This document shows positions 1 to 9,378 of a stretch of DNA of 64,000 nucleotides, one piece after another. The number at the start of each line of letters is the position of its first letter. The stretch's first letter is position 1. This DNA is from Rhodanobacter sp. DHB23 (GTDB lineage Bacteria > Pseudomonadota > Gammaproteobacteria > Xanthomonadales > Rhodanobacteraceae). A program made the position numbers and the translations under genes. Where the stretch lies: contig NZ_JACYXK010000028.1 of the NCBI RefSeq assembly GCF_014842975.1, forward strand, positions 124,001 to 188,000, read 5' to 3'. The notes below the pieces were generated by a model, which saw only the letters and a program-made list of their open reading frames with translations, did no database searches and had not been told where the DNA came from.

Positions 1-574
1 CGGCGAGGCAAGCCGCGCACGCGCAGCGGGAATGGACGATTACCTGACCAAGCCGTTGCAGCTGCCCGCGTTGCGCGCGGCGCTGGAACGATGGTTGCCG
101 CCACCCATGGCCAATGAGGGTTTGCAGGATGCCGAACCCCGGCATGCCGGGACTGCGCAGGAGCGGCCGGCATTGGACATCAATGTGCTCAAGAGCCTGA
201 TCGGCAACGAGCCGGCCATGCTGCATGTGTTGCTCAAGGACTTCCTCGATGCGTTGACCGCAGGAATGGCCGTCATCCAGAAAGCCGCTGCGGGGAACGA
301 TTTCGGCGAGGTCGGGGCGATGGCGCATCGGCTCAAATCCTCGTCGCGCAGCGTCGGCGCGCTCCAGGTTGGTGACATTTGCGCCGAGCTGGAGAACAGT
401 TCGCTGCTCGGTGACAGGACGGTCACTGCAGGGGCCGTCGCGAACTTCGAGGCAGCAGCCGGGGAGCTGCTGCTGAAACTGCGGGAACAGCTGCGCCAGC
501 TGGAGGCCCGCCTGGATGCAAATTCGAATGTTTCCGGATGGAACAGCGATGAAAACCCTTCTGCTGGACGATGA
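1..574 (+). CDS. Hybrid sensor histidine kinase, C-terminal part (REC end plus Hpt)
   Basis: The gene runs in from the left edge, so only about 190 residues are visible. They begin with the end of a receiver domain, recognisable by the MDDYLTKP stretch with its conserved lysine. After a linker comes an Hpt phosphotransfer domain with the expected histidine in AHRLKSSS near residue 105 of the visible part. Kinase and sensor regions lie outside the window. Its end overlaps the next gene by 26 bases, so the phosphorelay very likely feeds the REC-EAL protein encoded there (inference). Confidence 0.85.
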   Translation, partial: GEASRARAAGMDDYLTKPLQLPALRAALERWLPPPMANEGLQDAEPRHAGTAQERPALDINVLKSLIGNEPAMLHVLLKDFLDALTAGMAVIQKAAAGNDFGEVGAMAHRLKSSSRSVGALQVGDICAELENSSLLGDRTVTAGAVANFEAAAGELLLKLREQLRQLEARLDANSNVSGWNSDENPSAGR

Positions 575-1769
575 CCCCTTTATCCTGAAGCTGCTTTCCC
601 TCCAGTTGCGCACGGTGGGGCTGCAAACGGAGATGATCTGTCACAGCAGCGGGCAAGCCGCCCTGGATCTGCTGGAGCGGGACAGGGAGATAGGGATGGT
701 CTTCTGCGATTTGCAGATGCCAGGGATGGATGGCGTGGAATTCGTCCGCCATCTCGTGCGCCTCTCGTATGCCGGCAGCCTGGTGCTCGTCAGCGGTGAA
801 AACCCGCGGACGCGGCAGGCCGTGGAGCAGTTGGCCCGTGCGCATGGCCTGCATGTGCTGGGCACGCTGGGCAAGCCGGTAACCACGGAGTCGCTGCTTC
901 AAGTACTGGTCGCGGCCAGTCCGGTGGCTCCCGCATCGGATTCGGCCGCTCCGGCTCCGCTCTATGCGCCGGCCGAACTCCAGCGTGCCATCCGCCACGG
1001 GGAATTGCGCAACTACTATCAGCCGAAAGTGGAACTGGCGACCGGCAGGGTGGCTGGCCTCGAAGTGCTCGTGCGCTGGCAGCACCCGCGGGATGGCCTG
1101 GTGATGCCCTCCCGCTTCATACCGATGTCCGAGGAGCACGGGCTGGTGAACTCCTTGGGCGTCGAGGTGATCCGTGGGGCATTGCGCGATCTGCGGCAAT
1201 GGCTCGATGCCGGCCACCGGTTCAATCTGGCCGTGAACGCGCCATTGGGCAGTGTCTCTTCGCTCGACTATCCCGAAATGCTGCTGGAGCAGGCGCACAT
1301 CGCGGGCGTGCCTATGCACCATCTCGTCCTGGAGATCACCGAGACCCAGCTGATGGACGATCCCCAGGTACAACTGGACGTGCTGAGCAGGTTGCGCCTC
1401 AAGCAGGTCAAGCTTTCCATCGACGACTTCGGCACCGGCTACTCCTCGCTGGCCCAATTGCGCGACCTGCCATTCGACGAACTGAAGATAGATCGCGGCT
1501 TTGTCCATGGGGCCAGCCACAACGCGTCCTTGCGCGCCATCCTTGAGGCCAGTCTTGGCCTGGCCCGTGACTTGGGCCTGCGCACGGTTGCCGAAGGCGT
1601 GGAGGACCGTGAGGACCTGGACCTGCTGCGGGCACTTGGCTGCGACATGATCCAGGGCTATCTCGTCGCCAAGCCGATGCCTGCGGACGCTGTCGATGGT
1701 TGGCTGGCCGAATGGGAAAGCCGCCGGGGCAGTTTCGCCGTCCCGGCACCCGCGGCAAGGGAGCATTAG
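549..1769 (+). CDS. Response regulator with EAL phosphodiesterase domain
   Basis: 406 residues. An N-terminal receiver domain has an acidic pocket (LLDDD) and a phospho-acceptor Asp near residue 53 ([11 protein letters not shown]). From about residue 136 a full EAL domain follows, with EVLVRW as signature, [14 protein letters not shown], the catalytic lysine in ELKID and AEGVE. The residues needed for cyclic-di-GMP hydrolysis therefore look intact. The architecture is that of RocR-like regulators. The start at 549 opens directly on the receiver core and overlaps the upstream kinase gene; an in-frame ATG at 516 would add 11 residues. Confidence 0.9.
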   Translation: MKTLLLDDDPFILKLLSLQLRTVGLQTEMICHSSGQAALDLLERDREIGMVFCDLQMPGMDGVEFVRHLVRLSYAGSLVLVSGENPRTRQAVEQLARAHGLHVLGTLGKPVTTESLLQVLVAASPVAPASDSAAPAPLYAPAELQRAIRHGELRNYYQPKVELATGRVAGLEVLVRWQHPRDGLVMPSRFIPMSEEHGLVNSLGVEVIRGALRDLRQWLDAGHRFNLAVNAPLGSVSSLDYPEMLLEQAHIAGVPMHHLVLEITETQLMDDPQVQLDVLSRLRLKQVKLSIDDFGTGYSSLAQLRDLPFDELKIDRGFVHGASHNASLRAILEASLGLARDLGLRTVAEGVEDREDLDLLRALGCDMIQGYLVAKPMPADAVDGWLAEWESRRGSFAVPAPAAREH

Positions 1770-1886
1770 GAATGCACTGCTTTTGCCCGTCGTCCCGCGA
1801 GGCGTTTTTCAGCAGCCGAAGGCCGCTCAGGCCGGGTCCAGCGCGTCTGGGGCATTGAACGCAAAGGCACCGGATGACTCGCTACG

Positions 1887-1998
1887 CCCGCCCCTGCGGG
1901 ACCAGCCTTCGGCTGTTCAACGCTCGCATGGCCAGCTTTTGTCCTGCCTTCGCAGGACTGACGGGCAGGAAGCCGATCGACCAGCCCCCTTGGGGCTG
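1887..1998. repeat. Cluster of four short perfect hairpins
   Basis: In the gene-free strip after the REC-EAL gene, four compact inverted repeats follow each other: 1887-1900 (5 bp stem, CCCT loop), 1903-1915 (5 bp stem, TTC loop), 1941-1958 (7 bp stem, CTTC loop) and 1982-1998 (7 bp stem, CTT loop). They may act as terminators or be relics of dispersed palindromic repeats. I see no gene between 1770 and about 2130. Confidence 0.5.
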
Positions 1999-2130
1999 CC
2001 GCCGCATCAGGCCGGAATCAACGCCGCACAGCGTGACGGGCGCGCGTTGCAGGGCAGGGCCGCGGCGAACCCGTTTCCGGGACGGCGCCACGCGCCGGAT
2101 CATCGAGGGCAGGCCGCTTTCGCCCCCAAG

Positions 2131-2303
2131 TCAGCGCCTGGGCTTCTTCTGCGCAAGACTTGGTGCCGTCCCCGTCCATCGTTTGTAGGCCTGCGAAAAC
2201 GAGGACAGATCGCTGAACCCCAGTGCATGGCGATCTCGCCCATCGAAAGACGGGCCTCGGCAACCAACGCCTGTGCCCTGGATTGGCGCACCGCATTCGA
2301 CAC
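2131..2303 (-). pseudogene. Relic of an AraC-family regulator C-terminus, frameshifted
   Basis: Reading the minus strand, about 20 residues resembling the first part of an AraC second helix-turn-helix (ALVAEARLSMGEIA, then MHWG) lie in one frame. They continue one base out of phase as GFSDLSSFSQAYKRWTG, the typical recognition-helix end, up to a stop at 2131. A single-base indel around 2222-2228 would join the two parts. No N-terminal effector domain is found upstream, so this is a decayed 3' fragment. Confidence 0.6.
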
Positions 2304-2319
2304 ATCGCCGTCGCGTCAA

Positions 2320-2595
2320 CTTTCTCTTCGATTCCAGGCCGCTGGTCGGGGCCTGCCTCGGAGCCGGCGCGCACTATGTGGACATCACCGGCGAGATCCC
2401 GGTGCTCGAGCTGTGCCACGGACTCGACGCGCAGGCGAAAGCGCAGGGCGTGCTGCTGTGCCCCGGCGCCGGTTTCGACATCGTGCCCACCGATTGCCTG
2501 GCGGCCATGCTCAAGGAACGGATGCCCGATGCGGTGACGATCGACCTCGCGTTCTCGTTCGGGACGCGGCCGAGCATCGGCACGCCGGGGCAGTC
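2320..2595 (+). pseudogene. Internal fragment of a saccharopine-dehydrogenase-family oxidoreductase
   Basis: The plus strand reads ACLGAGAHYVDITGEIPVLE and then a GVLLCPGAGFDIVPTDCLAA stretch, a pattern I know from the middle of saccharopine dehydrogenase/trans-acting enoyl reductase family proteins. The N-terminal dinucleotide-binding region and the C-terminal half are both missing. The similarity stops near 2595, directly beside the 3' end of the oppositely oriented RND pump gene. This looks like a deletion or insertion junction. Confidence 0.6.
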
Positions 2596-2608
2596 CCGGT
2601 CCGTCAGG

Positions 2609-5600
2609 TCATACCTGCAGCCGGTCGTCCTTGCGCGCCACCAGGCCGTACAGCGCGGGCATCAGGAAGATGCTGATCGCCAGCCGCGTGAACAGGCCGC
2701 TGACGATCACCAGCGCGAACGGCTTCTGCGTGTCGGTGCCGACGCCGGCCGCGACGGCGGCCGGCAGCAGGCCCAGCGCGGCCACCAGCGCGGTCATCAT
2801 GATCGGGCGCAGGCGCAGGATCGCGCCTTCACGGATGGCCTCGGCGATCGGCGTGCCGCCCAGCCGCAGCTCGTTGACGTAGGAGATGTAGACCACCGCG
2901 GTCTGCACCGAGACGCCGAACAGCGCCAGGAAGCCGATGCCGGACGACACCGAGAACGGCGTGTGGGTGAGCCACAGCGCGACGATGCCGCCGACCGGCG
3001 CCGACAGCAGCACGCCCAGCACGGTGATCAGCGGGAACTTGAAGTTGCCGTACAGCGCGAACAGCAGCAGGAAGATCACCGCCAGCGTGAGCGGCAGCAC
3101 GATGGTGAGCTGGCGGTGCGAGGCGGTGTATTCCTTGTATTCGCCGCCCCAGTCGAGACGGTAGCCCTGCGGCAGCTTCACCTGCTTGCCGACCTGCGCC
3201 ATCGCGTCCTCCACCGCGCCGGCGAGGTCGCGGCCCTGCACCGAGAACTGCACGCCGATGTAGCGCGAATCGTTCTCGCGGTAGATGAAGGAGGCGCCGT
3301 TCTCGACCGTGATGCTGGCGAATTCCTTGAGAGGGATCTGCTGGCCGCCAGGCGTCGCGACCGGGATGTCGCCGATCTGCTGCGGGTTGTCGCGGTACTG
3401 CGGCAGCAGGCGCACCACCAGGTCGAACTGCTTCTCGCCCTGGACCACCTCGGTGGCGACGTCGCCGCCGACCGCGGCATTGATCAGGTTGTTGATATCG
3501 TCGACGTTGATGCCGTAGCGCGCGGTCTTGGCGCGGTCGATCCTGATCGCGAGGTTGGGCTGGCCCAGCTCGTGCACCAGGGTCACGTCGCTGATGCCGC
3601 GCACCTTCTCCATCGCCGCCTTGATCTGCTTGCCCTTCGCCTGCAGCGTGCGCAGGTCCGAGCCGTACACCTTCACCGCCAGCGCGCTCTTCAGGCCGGT
3701 CTCGGCCTCATCCACCGCGTCCTCGGCAGGCTGGGTGTAGTTGAACTGGATGCCGGGGAATTTCTGCAGCTTGGCGTCGATCGCGGCGATCAGCGCCTGC
3801 TTGTCGCGGTAGGCGCCGTGCCATTCCGAATACGGCTTCAAGCCGACGAAGAATTCGTCGTTGAAGAAGCCGGTGGAGTCGGTGCCGTCGTCGGGGCGCG
3901 CCAGTTCGGAAGCCACCGTGGTGACCACCGGGAAGGAGCGCAGCACCTCGCGGATCTGCGGCGAGATCTTCGCGGCCTCGTCGAACGAGATCGTGTAGGG
4001 CATGGTCGCGCGCACCCACAGCGCGCCTTCGTCGAGCTGCGGCATGAACTCCGCGCCCATGAAGGGCACCAGCAGCAGCGACAGGCCAAGCACCACCACC
4101 GAGGCCACCGTGATGCGCCACGGGTGCGCCAGGCAGGTATCCAGCCACTTCGCGTAGCGCGCCTTGATGGCCTCGAAGATCGCGTTGCGGCGCTCGCGCA
4201 CGCCCTTGCGCATGAACCAGGCGCACAGCACCGGCAGCAGGGTCAGGGTGACGATCAGCGAGCCGACGATCGCGAAGATCATGGTGTCGGCCATCGGCTT
4301 GAACAGCGTGCCGGACGGCCCGCTCAGCACGTAGATCGGCAGGAAACCGGCCACGATGACGCCCACCGCGTAGAACAGCGGGCGGTCGACCTCGGCCGCC
4401 GCGTCGCGGATGACGCCGCCGATGTCCAGCGGGCTGCCCTGGCGCAGCGCGAGCTGGCGGTAGATGTTCTCCACCATCACCACCGCGGCATCCACCAGGA
4501 TGCCGAAGTCCACCGCGCCGATCGACAGCAGGTTCGCCGAGGCGCCCTGCAGGTGCAGCCCGCAGAACGCGAACATCAGGGCCAGCGGGATGGTGACCGC
4601 GACGATCAGGCCGGCGCGCAGGTCGTACAGGAAGAACACCAGCACCGCGATCACCAGCAGCATGCCGACCAGCAGGTTGTGCCGCACCACTTCCTTGGTC
4701 TGCTGGATCAGGTCGGTGAGGTCGTAGTACGGATGGATCTTGACGTCCTTCGGCAGGATCTCGTCGTTGAGTTCCCGGGTCTTGGCCTCGACCCGCTGCA
4801 GGACGTTCTGCGTCTTCGCCCCGGTCAGGGTCAGGATCACGCCCTCGACCGCATCGTCCTGGCCCATGTAGCCGAACTCGCCCAGGCGCGGCGCGATGCC
4901 GATGCCGACCTTGCCGACGTCCTTCACCAGCACCGGCGTGCCGTTGTGCACGGTCAGCACCACGTTGCCGATGTCCTCCAGCGTCGTCATCCGCCCGAGC
5001 CCGCGCACGTAGAAGAACTGGCCGCCCTGCTGGTAGAAGCCGCCGCCGGCGTTGCTGTTGTTGGCGGTCAGCGAGGCTTCGACCTGCGTCACGCTGAGGC
5101 CGAGCGCGGCGACCTTCACCGGGTCGAGCAGCACCTGGTACTGCATGTTGCCGCCGCCGAACGCGGAGTCGTCGGCGACGCCGGGCACCGAGCGGTACTG
5201 CGGCGCGATCACCCAGTCCTCCAGCGTCTTCAGCTCCATCGGCGAACGGTCGGAGCTCTGCAGCACGTAGCGGTAGACCAGGCCGGACGGCGGCGACATC
5301 GGCGAGAGCGAGGGCGTGACGCCGCTGGGCAGGGTGATGCCGGGCAGGCGGTTGTACACCTGCTGCTGCGCGAAATAGTCGTCGACGCCGTTGGCGTAGG
5401 TGAGGGTGACGTCGGACAGCCCGTACAGCGAGATCGAGCGCTTGGTCTCCAGGCCGGGGATCGCGTTCATCCCCAGCTCCACCGGCACCGTGATCAGGCG
5501 CTCGACTTCCTCCGCCGAATGGCCCGGCCACTGCGTGATGATCTCCGCCATCGGCGGCGACAGGTCGGGGTACGCGTCCATCGGCAGCGAGTCGTAGGCC

Positions 5601-5731
5601 CAGATGCCGGCGACCGTGAGCGCGCAGGACAGCAGCACGATCAGCAGCCGCTGCTGCAGCGCGAACGCGACGATGCGGTTGATGAGCGAAGCGTCGCGCT
5701 TCGACGGTTCGGGTGGCGGGGCGGCGATCAT
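2609..5731 (-). CDS. Heavy-metal efflux RND pump, CzcA/CusA family
   Basis: 1040 residues, the usual length for the inner-membrane proton antiporter of HME-RND tripartite pumps. TM1 lies at about residues 27-46, followed by the periplasmic porter region (QQQVYNRLP, DDSAFGGGNMQYQV) and a second half with the same plan. TM4 carries D408, D414 and E421 in DFGILVD...VEN, the proton/metal relay typical of CzcA-type rather than drug-type pumps. The ATG at 5731 overlaps the adaptor stop (ATGA), indicating translational coupling. The exact metal (Co/Zn/Cd or Cu/Ag) cannot be decided from the sequence alone. Confidence 0.93.
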   Translation of the reverse strand: MIAAPPPEPSKRDASLINRIVAFALQQRLLIVLLSCALTVAGIWAYDSLPMDAYPDLSPPMAEIITQWPGHSAEEVERLITVPVELGMNAIPGLETKRSISLYGLSDVTLTYANGVDDYFAQQQVYNRLPGITLPSGVTPSLSPMSPPSGLVYRYVLQSSDRSPMELKTLEDWVIAPQYRSVPGVADDSAFGGGNMQYQVLLDPVKVAALGLSVTQVEASLTANNSNAGGGFYQQGGQFFYVRGLGRMTTLEDIGNVVLTVHNGTPVLVKDVGKVGIGIAPRLGEFGYMGQDDAVEGVILTLTGAKTQNVLQRVEAKTRELNDEILPKDVKIHPYYDLTDLIQQTKEVVRHNLLVGMLLVIAVLVFFLYDLRAGLIVAVTIPLALMFAFCGLHLQGASANLLSIGAVDFGILVDAAVVMVENIYRQLALRQGSPLDIGGVIRDAAAEVDRPLFYAVGVIVAGFLPIYVLSGPSGTLFKPMADTMIFAIVGSLIVTLTLLPVLCAWFMRKGVRERRNAIFEAIKARYAKWLDTCLAHPWRITVASVVVLGLSLLLVPFMGAEFMPQLDEGALWVRATMPYTISFDEAAKISPQIREVLRSFPVVTTVASELARPDDGTDSTGFFNDEFFVGLKPYSEWHGAYRDKQALIAAIDAKLQKFPGIQFNYTQPAEDAVDEAETGLKSALAVKVYGSDLRTLQAKGKQIKAAMEKVRGISDVTLVHELGQPNLAIRIDRAKTARYGINVDDINNLINAAVGGDVATEVVQGEKQFDLVVRLLPQYRDNPQQIGDIPVATPGGQQIPLKEFASITVENGASFIYRENDSRYIGVQFSVQGRDLAGAVEDAMAQVGKQVKLPQGYRLDWGGEYKEYTASHRQLTIVLPLTLAVIFLLLFALYGNFKFPLITVLGVLLSAPVGGIVALWLTHTPFSVSSGIGFLALFGVSVQTAVVYISYVNELRLGGTPIAEAIREGAILRLRPIMMTALVAALGLLPAAVAAGVGTDTQKPFALVIVSGLFTRLAISIFLMPALYGLVARKDDRLQV

Positions 5732-6894
5732 TGGGTCTGGATGAAATTGAGGAAGATCGCGCCGTCCACCACCACCTTGTCGCCGGCGTGCAGGCCCTGC
5801 GGGATCAGGTAGCGGTCGTCGATCCGCTCGCCCAGCGTCACGGGCGTGCGCGCATAGCTGCCGTCCTGCGCGACCACGTAGACGAACGGCAGGTTCTCGT
5901 CGTCGCGCAACACCGCCGACACCGGGACCAGGATGCCCGTCCGCGCGTCGTGCGAGCGGATCCGCACCGACACGTACATCTGCTGCTTCAACGCGCCATC
6001 GGGGTTGTCGACCGCGACGCGCGCGGTCACCGAACGCGTGTTCGGATCGATCACCGCGCCGACGTTGCCGACCTTGCCGGCGACGGGCCTGCCGCCGTCG
6101 CCGGTTGCCACCTCGGCGGCATCGCCCACCTTCACCGCGCCGAACTCGCGGTCGAACAGTTGCGCCATCACCCACATCTTCGAGGTGTCGGCGATGGTGA
6201 AGCAGTCGGTGCTGCCCGCCGCCAGCAGTTGCCCCGGCGTGATCGACTTGGCGACCACGGTGCCGGCGATCGGGGCGCGGATCACGCCCGCGCCGCCGCT
6301 GACCGGCCGGCCGGCCTGGATGTCGGCGATGGTCTTCGCATCGACGTGCAGCCCGACCAGCGCCTGCAACGCGGCGTCGCGATCGGAATCGGCGCCGGCC
6401 GCGTCGGATTGCGCCTGCGCGTATTCGCGCTGCGACACCGCCTGGTGTGCGTAGAGGTCGCGGTCGGTCGCGGCGATCTGGTCGGCGGCCCTGGCCGCGG
6501 CGAGGTTCTTGCGGTACGTGTCGATCGCGGCGGCGAAGTCGGGCGAATCCACCAGCGCCAGCGCCTCGCCCTGCTTCACCGTCTGGCCCAGCGCCACCAG
6601 CAGCTTGGCGACCGGGCCCGAGATCGGCGCGAGCACGTCGGTCGAGCGGTTGTGGTCGAAATCCACCACGCCGGAGGTATTGACCACGGTCTGGTAGGAC
6701 GAGGGCTCGACCGTGTACAGATGGATGCCTTGCTGCTGCGCCTGGGTCAGGCTCACGTTGTGCGGCGTCGTGGCGGCGGACTCCGGCGCGTCCGTGCCGG
6801 ACGAGCAGGCGCCGAGCGCGGCGGTCGCGAGCAGGAGCACGAACGCGACGCCATGGCGCGTGGAGGCGGGGAAGGGCGGGGCGGGTTTGTTCAT
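5728..6894 (-). CDS. RND efflux periplasmic adaptor (membrane fusion protein)
   Basis: 388 residues. An N-terminal lipoprotein-like signal ends in LGACSS, which would anchor the protein to the inner membrane. Then follow a lipoyl/barrel-sandwich half (GPVAKLLVALGQTVKQGEAL), a helical hairpin of about 80 residues, the second lipoyl half (IRAPIAGTVVAKSI) and a C-terminal beta-barrel region. This is the CzcB/CusB-type order. It sits between the outer-membrane factor (2-base gap) and the pump (4-base overlap) and should bridge them across the periplasm. I chose the start that opens the signal peptide; an upstream in-frame start would overlap the previous gene heavily. Confidence 0.9.
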   Translation of the reverse strand: MNKPAPPFPASTRHGVAFVLLLATAALGACSSGTDAPESAATTPHNVSLTQAQQQGIHLYTVEPSSYQTVVNTSGVVDFDHNRSTDVLAPISGPVAKLLVALGQTVKQGEALALVDSPDFAAAIDTYRKNLAAARAADQIAATDRDLYAHQAVSQREYAQAQSDAAGADSDRDAALQALVGLHVDAKTIADIQAGRPVSGGAGVIRAPIAGTVVAKSITPGQLLAAGSTDCFTIADTSKMWVMAQLFDREFGAVKVGDAAEVATGDGGRPVAGKVGNVGAVIDPNTRSVTARVAVDNPDGALKQQMYVSVRIRSHDARTGILVPVSAVLRDDENLPFVYVVAQDGSYARTPVTLGERIDDRYLIPQGLHAGDKVVVDGAIFLNFIQTQ

Positions 6895-6896
6895 CG

Positions 6897-8396
6897 TCAC
6901 TGCGTGCTCAGATCGGAGTGGTGCCACCAGCCGCCACCCAGCGCCTGGTACAGCGCGGCGGTGTCGGCGAATCGGTCGGCCTGGGCCTGCACGAGGGCGA
7001 TGCGTGCCTGCTGCCAGGTCTGTTCGGCGGTCAGCCATTGCAGGTTGCTGGCGTAGCCGTCCTTGAGCTGCTGCCCGGCGAGGTCCAGCGTCAGCTTCGC
7101 GGCCTGCTCGGCCTTCGCCGCGGACTGCAGCGCCTTCGCATCCTGCTCCAGCGCGACCAGGGTGTCGGCGACGTTCTGGAACGCCGCCAGCACGGTGCTG
7201 CGGTATTGCTCGTCGGCCTCGACGAAGGCCGCCTTCGCCGCGCGCTGCTGGTGCAGCAGGGTGCCGCCCTCGAAGAGCGGCGCGGTGATGCCCGCCGCCA
7301 TGTCCCAGAAGCCGGTGCCGCCGGTGAACAGTTTCGAGAACTGCAGCGCCGTGCTGCCGGTGTCGGCGGTCAGCGTGAGGCTGGGCAGGCGCGCCGCCGT
7401 GGCCACGCCGACCGCGGCGCTGGCCGCGTGCAGGTTGGCCTGCGCCTGCTGCACGTCCGGCCGCTGCGCCACCAGGGCCGAAGGCAGGGAAAGCGGCAGG
7501 GCCTCGGGCAAGTGCAGGCTGTCCAGCGTGATCTGGTCATCCGCCGTCTGCGAGGGGAAACGGCCCGTCAGCACCGCCAGCAGGTCGCGCTGTTGCGCCA
7601 GTTGCTTCTCCAGCGGCGGCAGCGTGGCCTCGGTCTGCGCCAGTTGCGATTCCTGCGCGGCCAGGTCGACTCGGCTGGCGTAGCCCTTGGCGAACTGGTA
7701 GCGCAGGATGTCGAGCATCTTCGTGTTCTCGTCGACCAGTTGCCGCGTGGCGTCGACCTGCGCCTGCAACGCGGCCAGCTGGATCGCCGCCACCGCCACG
7801 TTGGAGGCCAGCGTGTTCCAGGTCGCGATCATCTGGAAGCGGGCGGACTGCTCCTGCGCCTGCAGCGACTCGGCCGAGCGCCGGTTCGCGCCGAACACGT
7901 CGGGCGTATAGGAAACCGAGAGCTGCGGCGTGTACAGGTTGTACAGGAAGGCATTGGAATCGGGCACCGGCGCCAGCGAGCCGGCCTGGCGCTGGCGGCT
8001 GGCCGTCAGGTTCGCCGACACGCTGGGCAGGAAGGCGCCGCGCTGCGCCAGCATGTCCTCGTGCGCCACGCGCAAGGCGGCCTGCGCGGCCTTCAGGTCG
8101 GGGTTGTGCGCCAGCGCCTGCCGGATCAGCGCGTCGAGCGGCGCGGAGTGGAACAGCGTCCACCACTCGCCGGGAATGTCGGCGCCCGCTTCGAAATGCT
8201 GGGCCGAACCGCCGGCCACGCCCGGCGTGGCGGCCGTCGCCACGACCGGATGCGGGGTGTAGCCGCTGACGGCGGGCGGCGCCGGCGCCTTGAAGTTCGG
8301 GCCCACCGCGCAAGCCGCAAGCAGCATGGCGGCCGCCGGCACGGAGAATCGCAGGGCTTGCGCCACAGGCATGCGGACAAACGGCAGGACAACCAT
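6897..8396 (-). CDS. RND efflux outer-membrane lipoprotein, NodT/CusC family
   Basis: 499 residues. It begins with a hydrophobic signal and a lipobox (LLAACAVGPNF) whose cysteine is expected to be lipidated, as in CusC/OprM-type channels. Two repeats of the outer-membrane-efflux family follow, with typical motifs such as EWWTLF near the start, ALPSALVAQRPDVQQAQANL at mid-length and RAAKAAFVEADEQY. It is the first gene of the metal-efflux operon. A GAGGAG box lies about 13 bases before the ATG at 8396, slightly far; an internal ATG at 8372 lacks such a box. Confidence 0.9.
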   Translation of the reverse strand: MVVLPFVRMPVAQALRFSVPAAAMLLAACAVGPNFKAPAPPAVSGYTPHPVVATAATPGVAGGSAQHFEAGADIPGEWWTLFHSAPLDALIRQALAHNPDLKAAQAALRVAHEDMLAQRGAFLPSVSANLTASRQRQAGSLAPVPDSNAFLYNLYTPQLSVSYTPDVFGANRRSAESLQAQEQSARFQMIATWNTLASNVAVAAIQLAALQAQVDATRQLVDENTKMLDILRYQFAKGYASRVDLAAQESQLAQTEATLPPLEKQLAQQRDLLAVLTGRFPSQTADDQITLDSLHLPEALPLSLPSALVAQRPDVQQAQANLHAASAAVGVATAARLPSLTLTADTGSTALQFSKLFTGGTGFWDMAAGITAPLFEGGTLLHQQRAAKAAFVEADEQYRSTVLAAFQNVADTLVALEQDAKALQSAAKAEQAAKLTLDLAGQQLKDGYASNLQWLTAEQTWQQARIALVQAQADRFADTAALYQALGGGWWHHSDLSTQ

Positions 8397-8593
8397 GGCG
8401 AACCCGTACTCTCCTCACGCATTGTTCCGCCAAGCGGCGTGACCGCTTGAACCTGGCGAGAGACGGACTCAGCGCCACCCCATGTGGTTCGACCCCGGAC
8501 GACGGCGCCGCGTGGACGCATTGCGCACGGCTGCAGGTTCAGGGCCGGATCACGACCTGACAGATTTCCGGCACCGGCTGTCGCAGGTGCCTC

Positions 8594-8794
8594 ATGACAA
8601 GCACAAGACGCCGAAGATATTGCCTGACGGCAGACACGGCAACGATGAATTTTCTTGCGGGGGACGGTACGGTCGGCCGGGTGGCCAGTCGTCACGGGTG
8701 TCCGGGCCCTGCGGTGGTGGAGTGGCGGCAACGCTTCGTTGCCGGGGCACCCGGGAAGCAAATGAAGTCACGGTGTGGCAGATTCCCCGCGTGA
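8594..8794 (+). CDS. Possible small helix-turn-helix protein or relic
   Basis: A 66-codon reading frame in the 450-base gap between the metal-efflux operon and the next gene. Its middle (VGRVASRHGCPGPAVVEWRQ) has the feel of a helix-turn-helix from transposase-like proteins, and the stretch contains a perfect 8 bp hairpin at 8726-8744. There is only a weak ribosome-binding site and no clear family. It may equally be a relic or chance. The rest of 8397-8845 shows no gene that I can support. Confidence 0.2.
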   Translation: MTSTRRRRYCLTADTATMNFLAGDGTVGRVASRHGCPGPAVVEWRQRFVAGAPGKQMKSRCGRFPA

Positions 8795-8845
8795 GCCCGC
8801 AGGGATCTTGAGCCAACCCCACAGGCGGATCGGAGGGCAACCGGC

Positions 8846-9292
8846 ATGCCGCTCGACACGATCGATCTCGACGCACTGCGGCGCAGCCCGCGCGTCTCCT
8901 GCTATTTCCGCTATCGGTTGCATCGCAGCGATTTTCACGAGCTTCGCGTGGCGGACCAGCTCCATGGGCATTACGCGTCCAAGCCATTGCATGCCCGCCT
9001 CACGCCGCAGGGCAGGGTGGATCGTTCGTCTTCCTACAGCGGCGACGTGGCCGTCCTCTTCATACCCGGGGATGCCCGTACGACGGATGACGCGAGCGTG
9101 ATCCTCACGCACATCGATCCGCGGCAGGTCGCGCTGGAATCGGGGCGACGCAACTGGCCCGCGATCCACCAGGCTGCACGGGAGGCCATCCGCGGGAAGC
9201 TTGGCCTGCCGCCGGCATCCGCCGAGGCCGGATCGCGGTCCGGCGACGCAGCCGTACCAGCGTGCGACGATCGGCGGGGACAGGCACCATGA
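8846..9292 (+). CDS. Hypothetical protein, 148 residues
   Basis: I do not recognise a family. The frame has a strong GGAGGG site nine bases before the ATG and codon use like its neighbours, which supports a real gene. The predicted protein is soluble, with an arginine/histidine-rich N-terminal half (SCYFRYRLHRSDFHEL), a short hydrophobic strand (VAVLFIPGD) and a low-complexity acidic/alanine C-terminus. No signal peptide or membrane segment is seen. It lies 86 bases before the AI-2E-type transporter in the same direction and could share its transcript. Confidence 0.6.
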   Translation: MPLDTIDLDALRRSPRVSCYFRYRLHRSDFHELRVADQLHGHYASKPLHARLTPQGRVDRSSSYSGDVAVLFIPGDARTTDDASVILTHIDPRQVALESGRRNWPAIHQAAREAIRGKLGLPPASAEAGSRSGDAAVPACDDRRGQAP

Positions 9293-9378
9293 CTCTTCCG
9301 TACGTGTGCAGGTGCGCGGCCGGAGCAAACGGCACAGGCTGAGGCTAAGCTCTTGGCTCCAGCCAGACGGGGGCAACG

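Noticed and set aside
2273-5812. Very long plus-strand open frame opposite the RND pump
   Set aside because: Its protein is rich in Arg, His, Asp and Gln without any domain; it is the antisense shadow of the high-GC pump gene. Only its first 110 residues or so contain a real relic (the saccharopine-dehydrogenase-like fragment).
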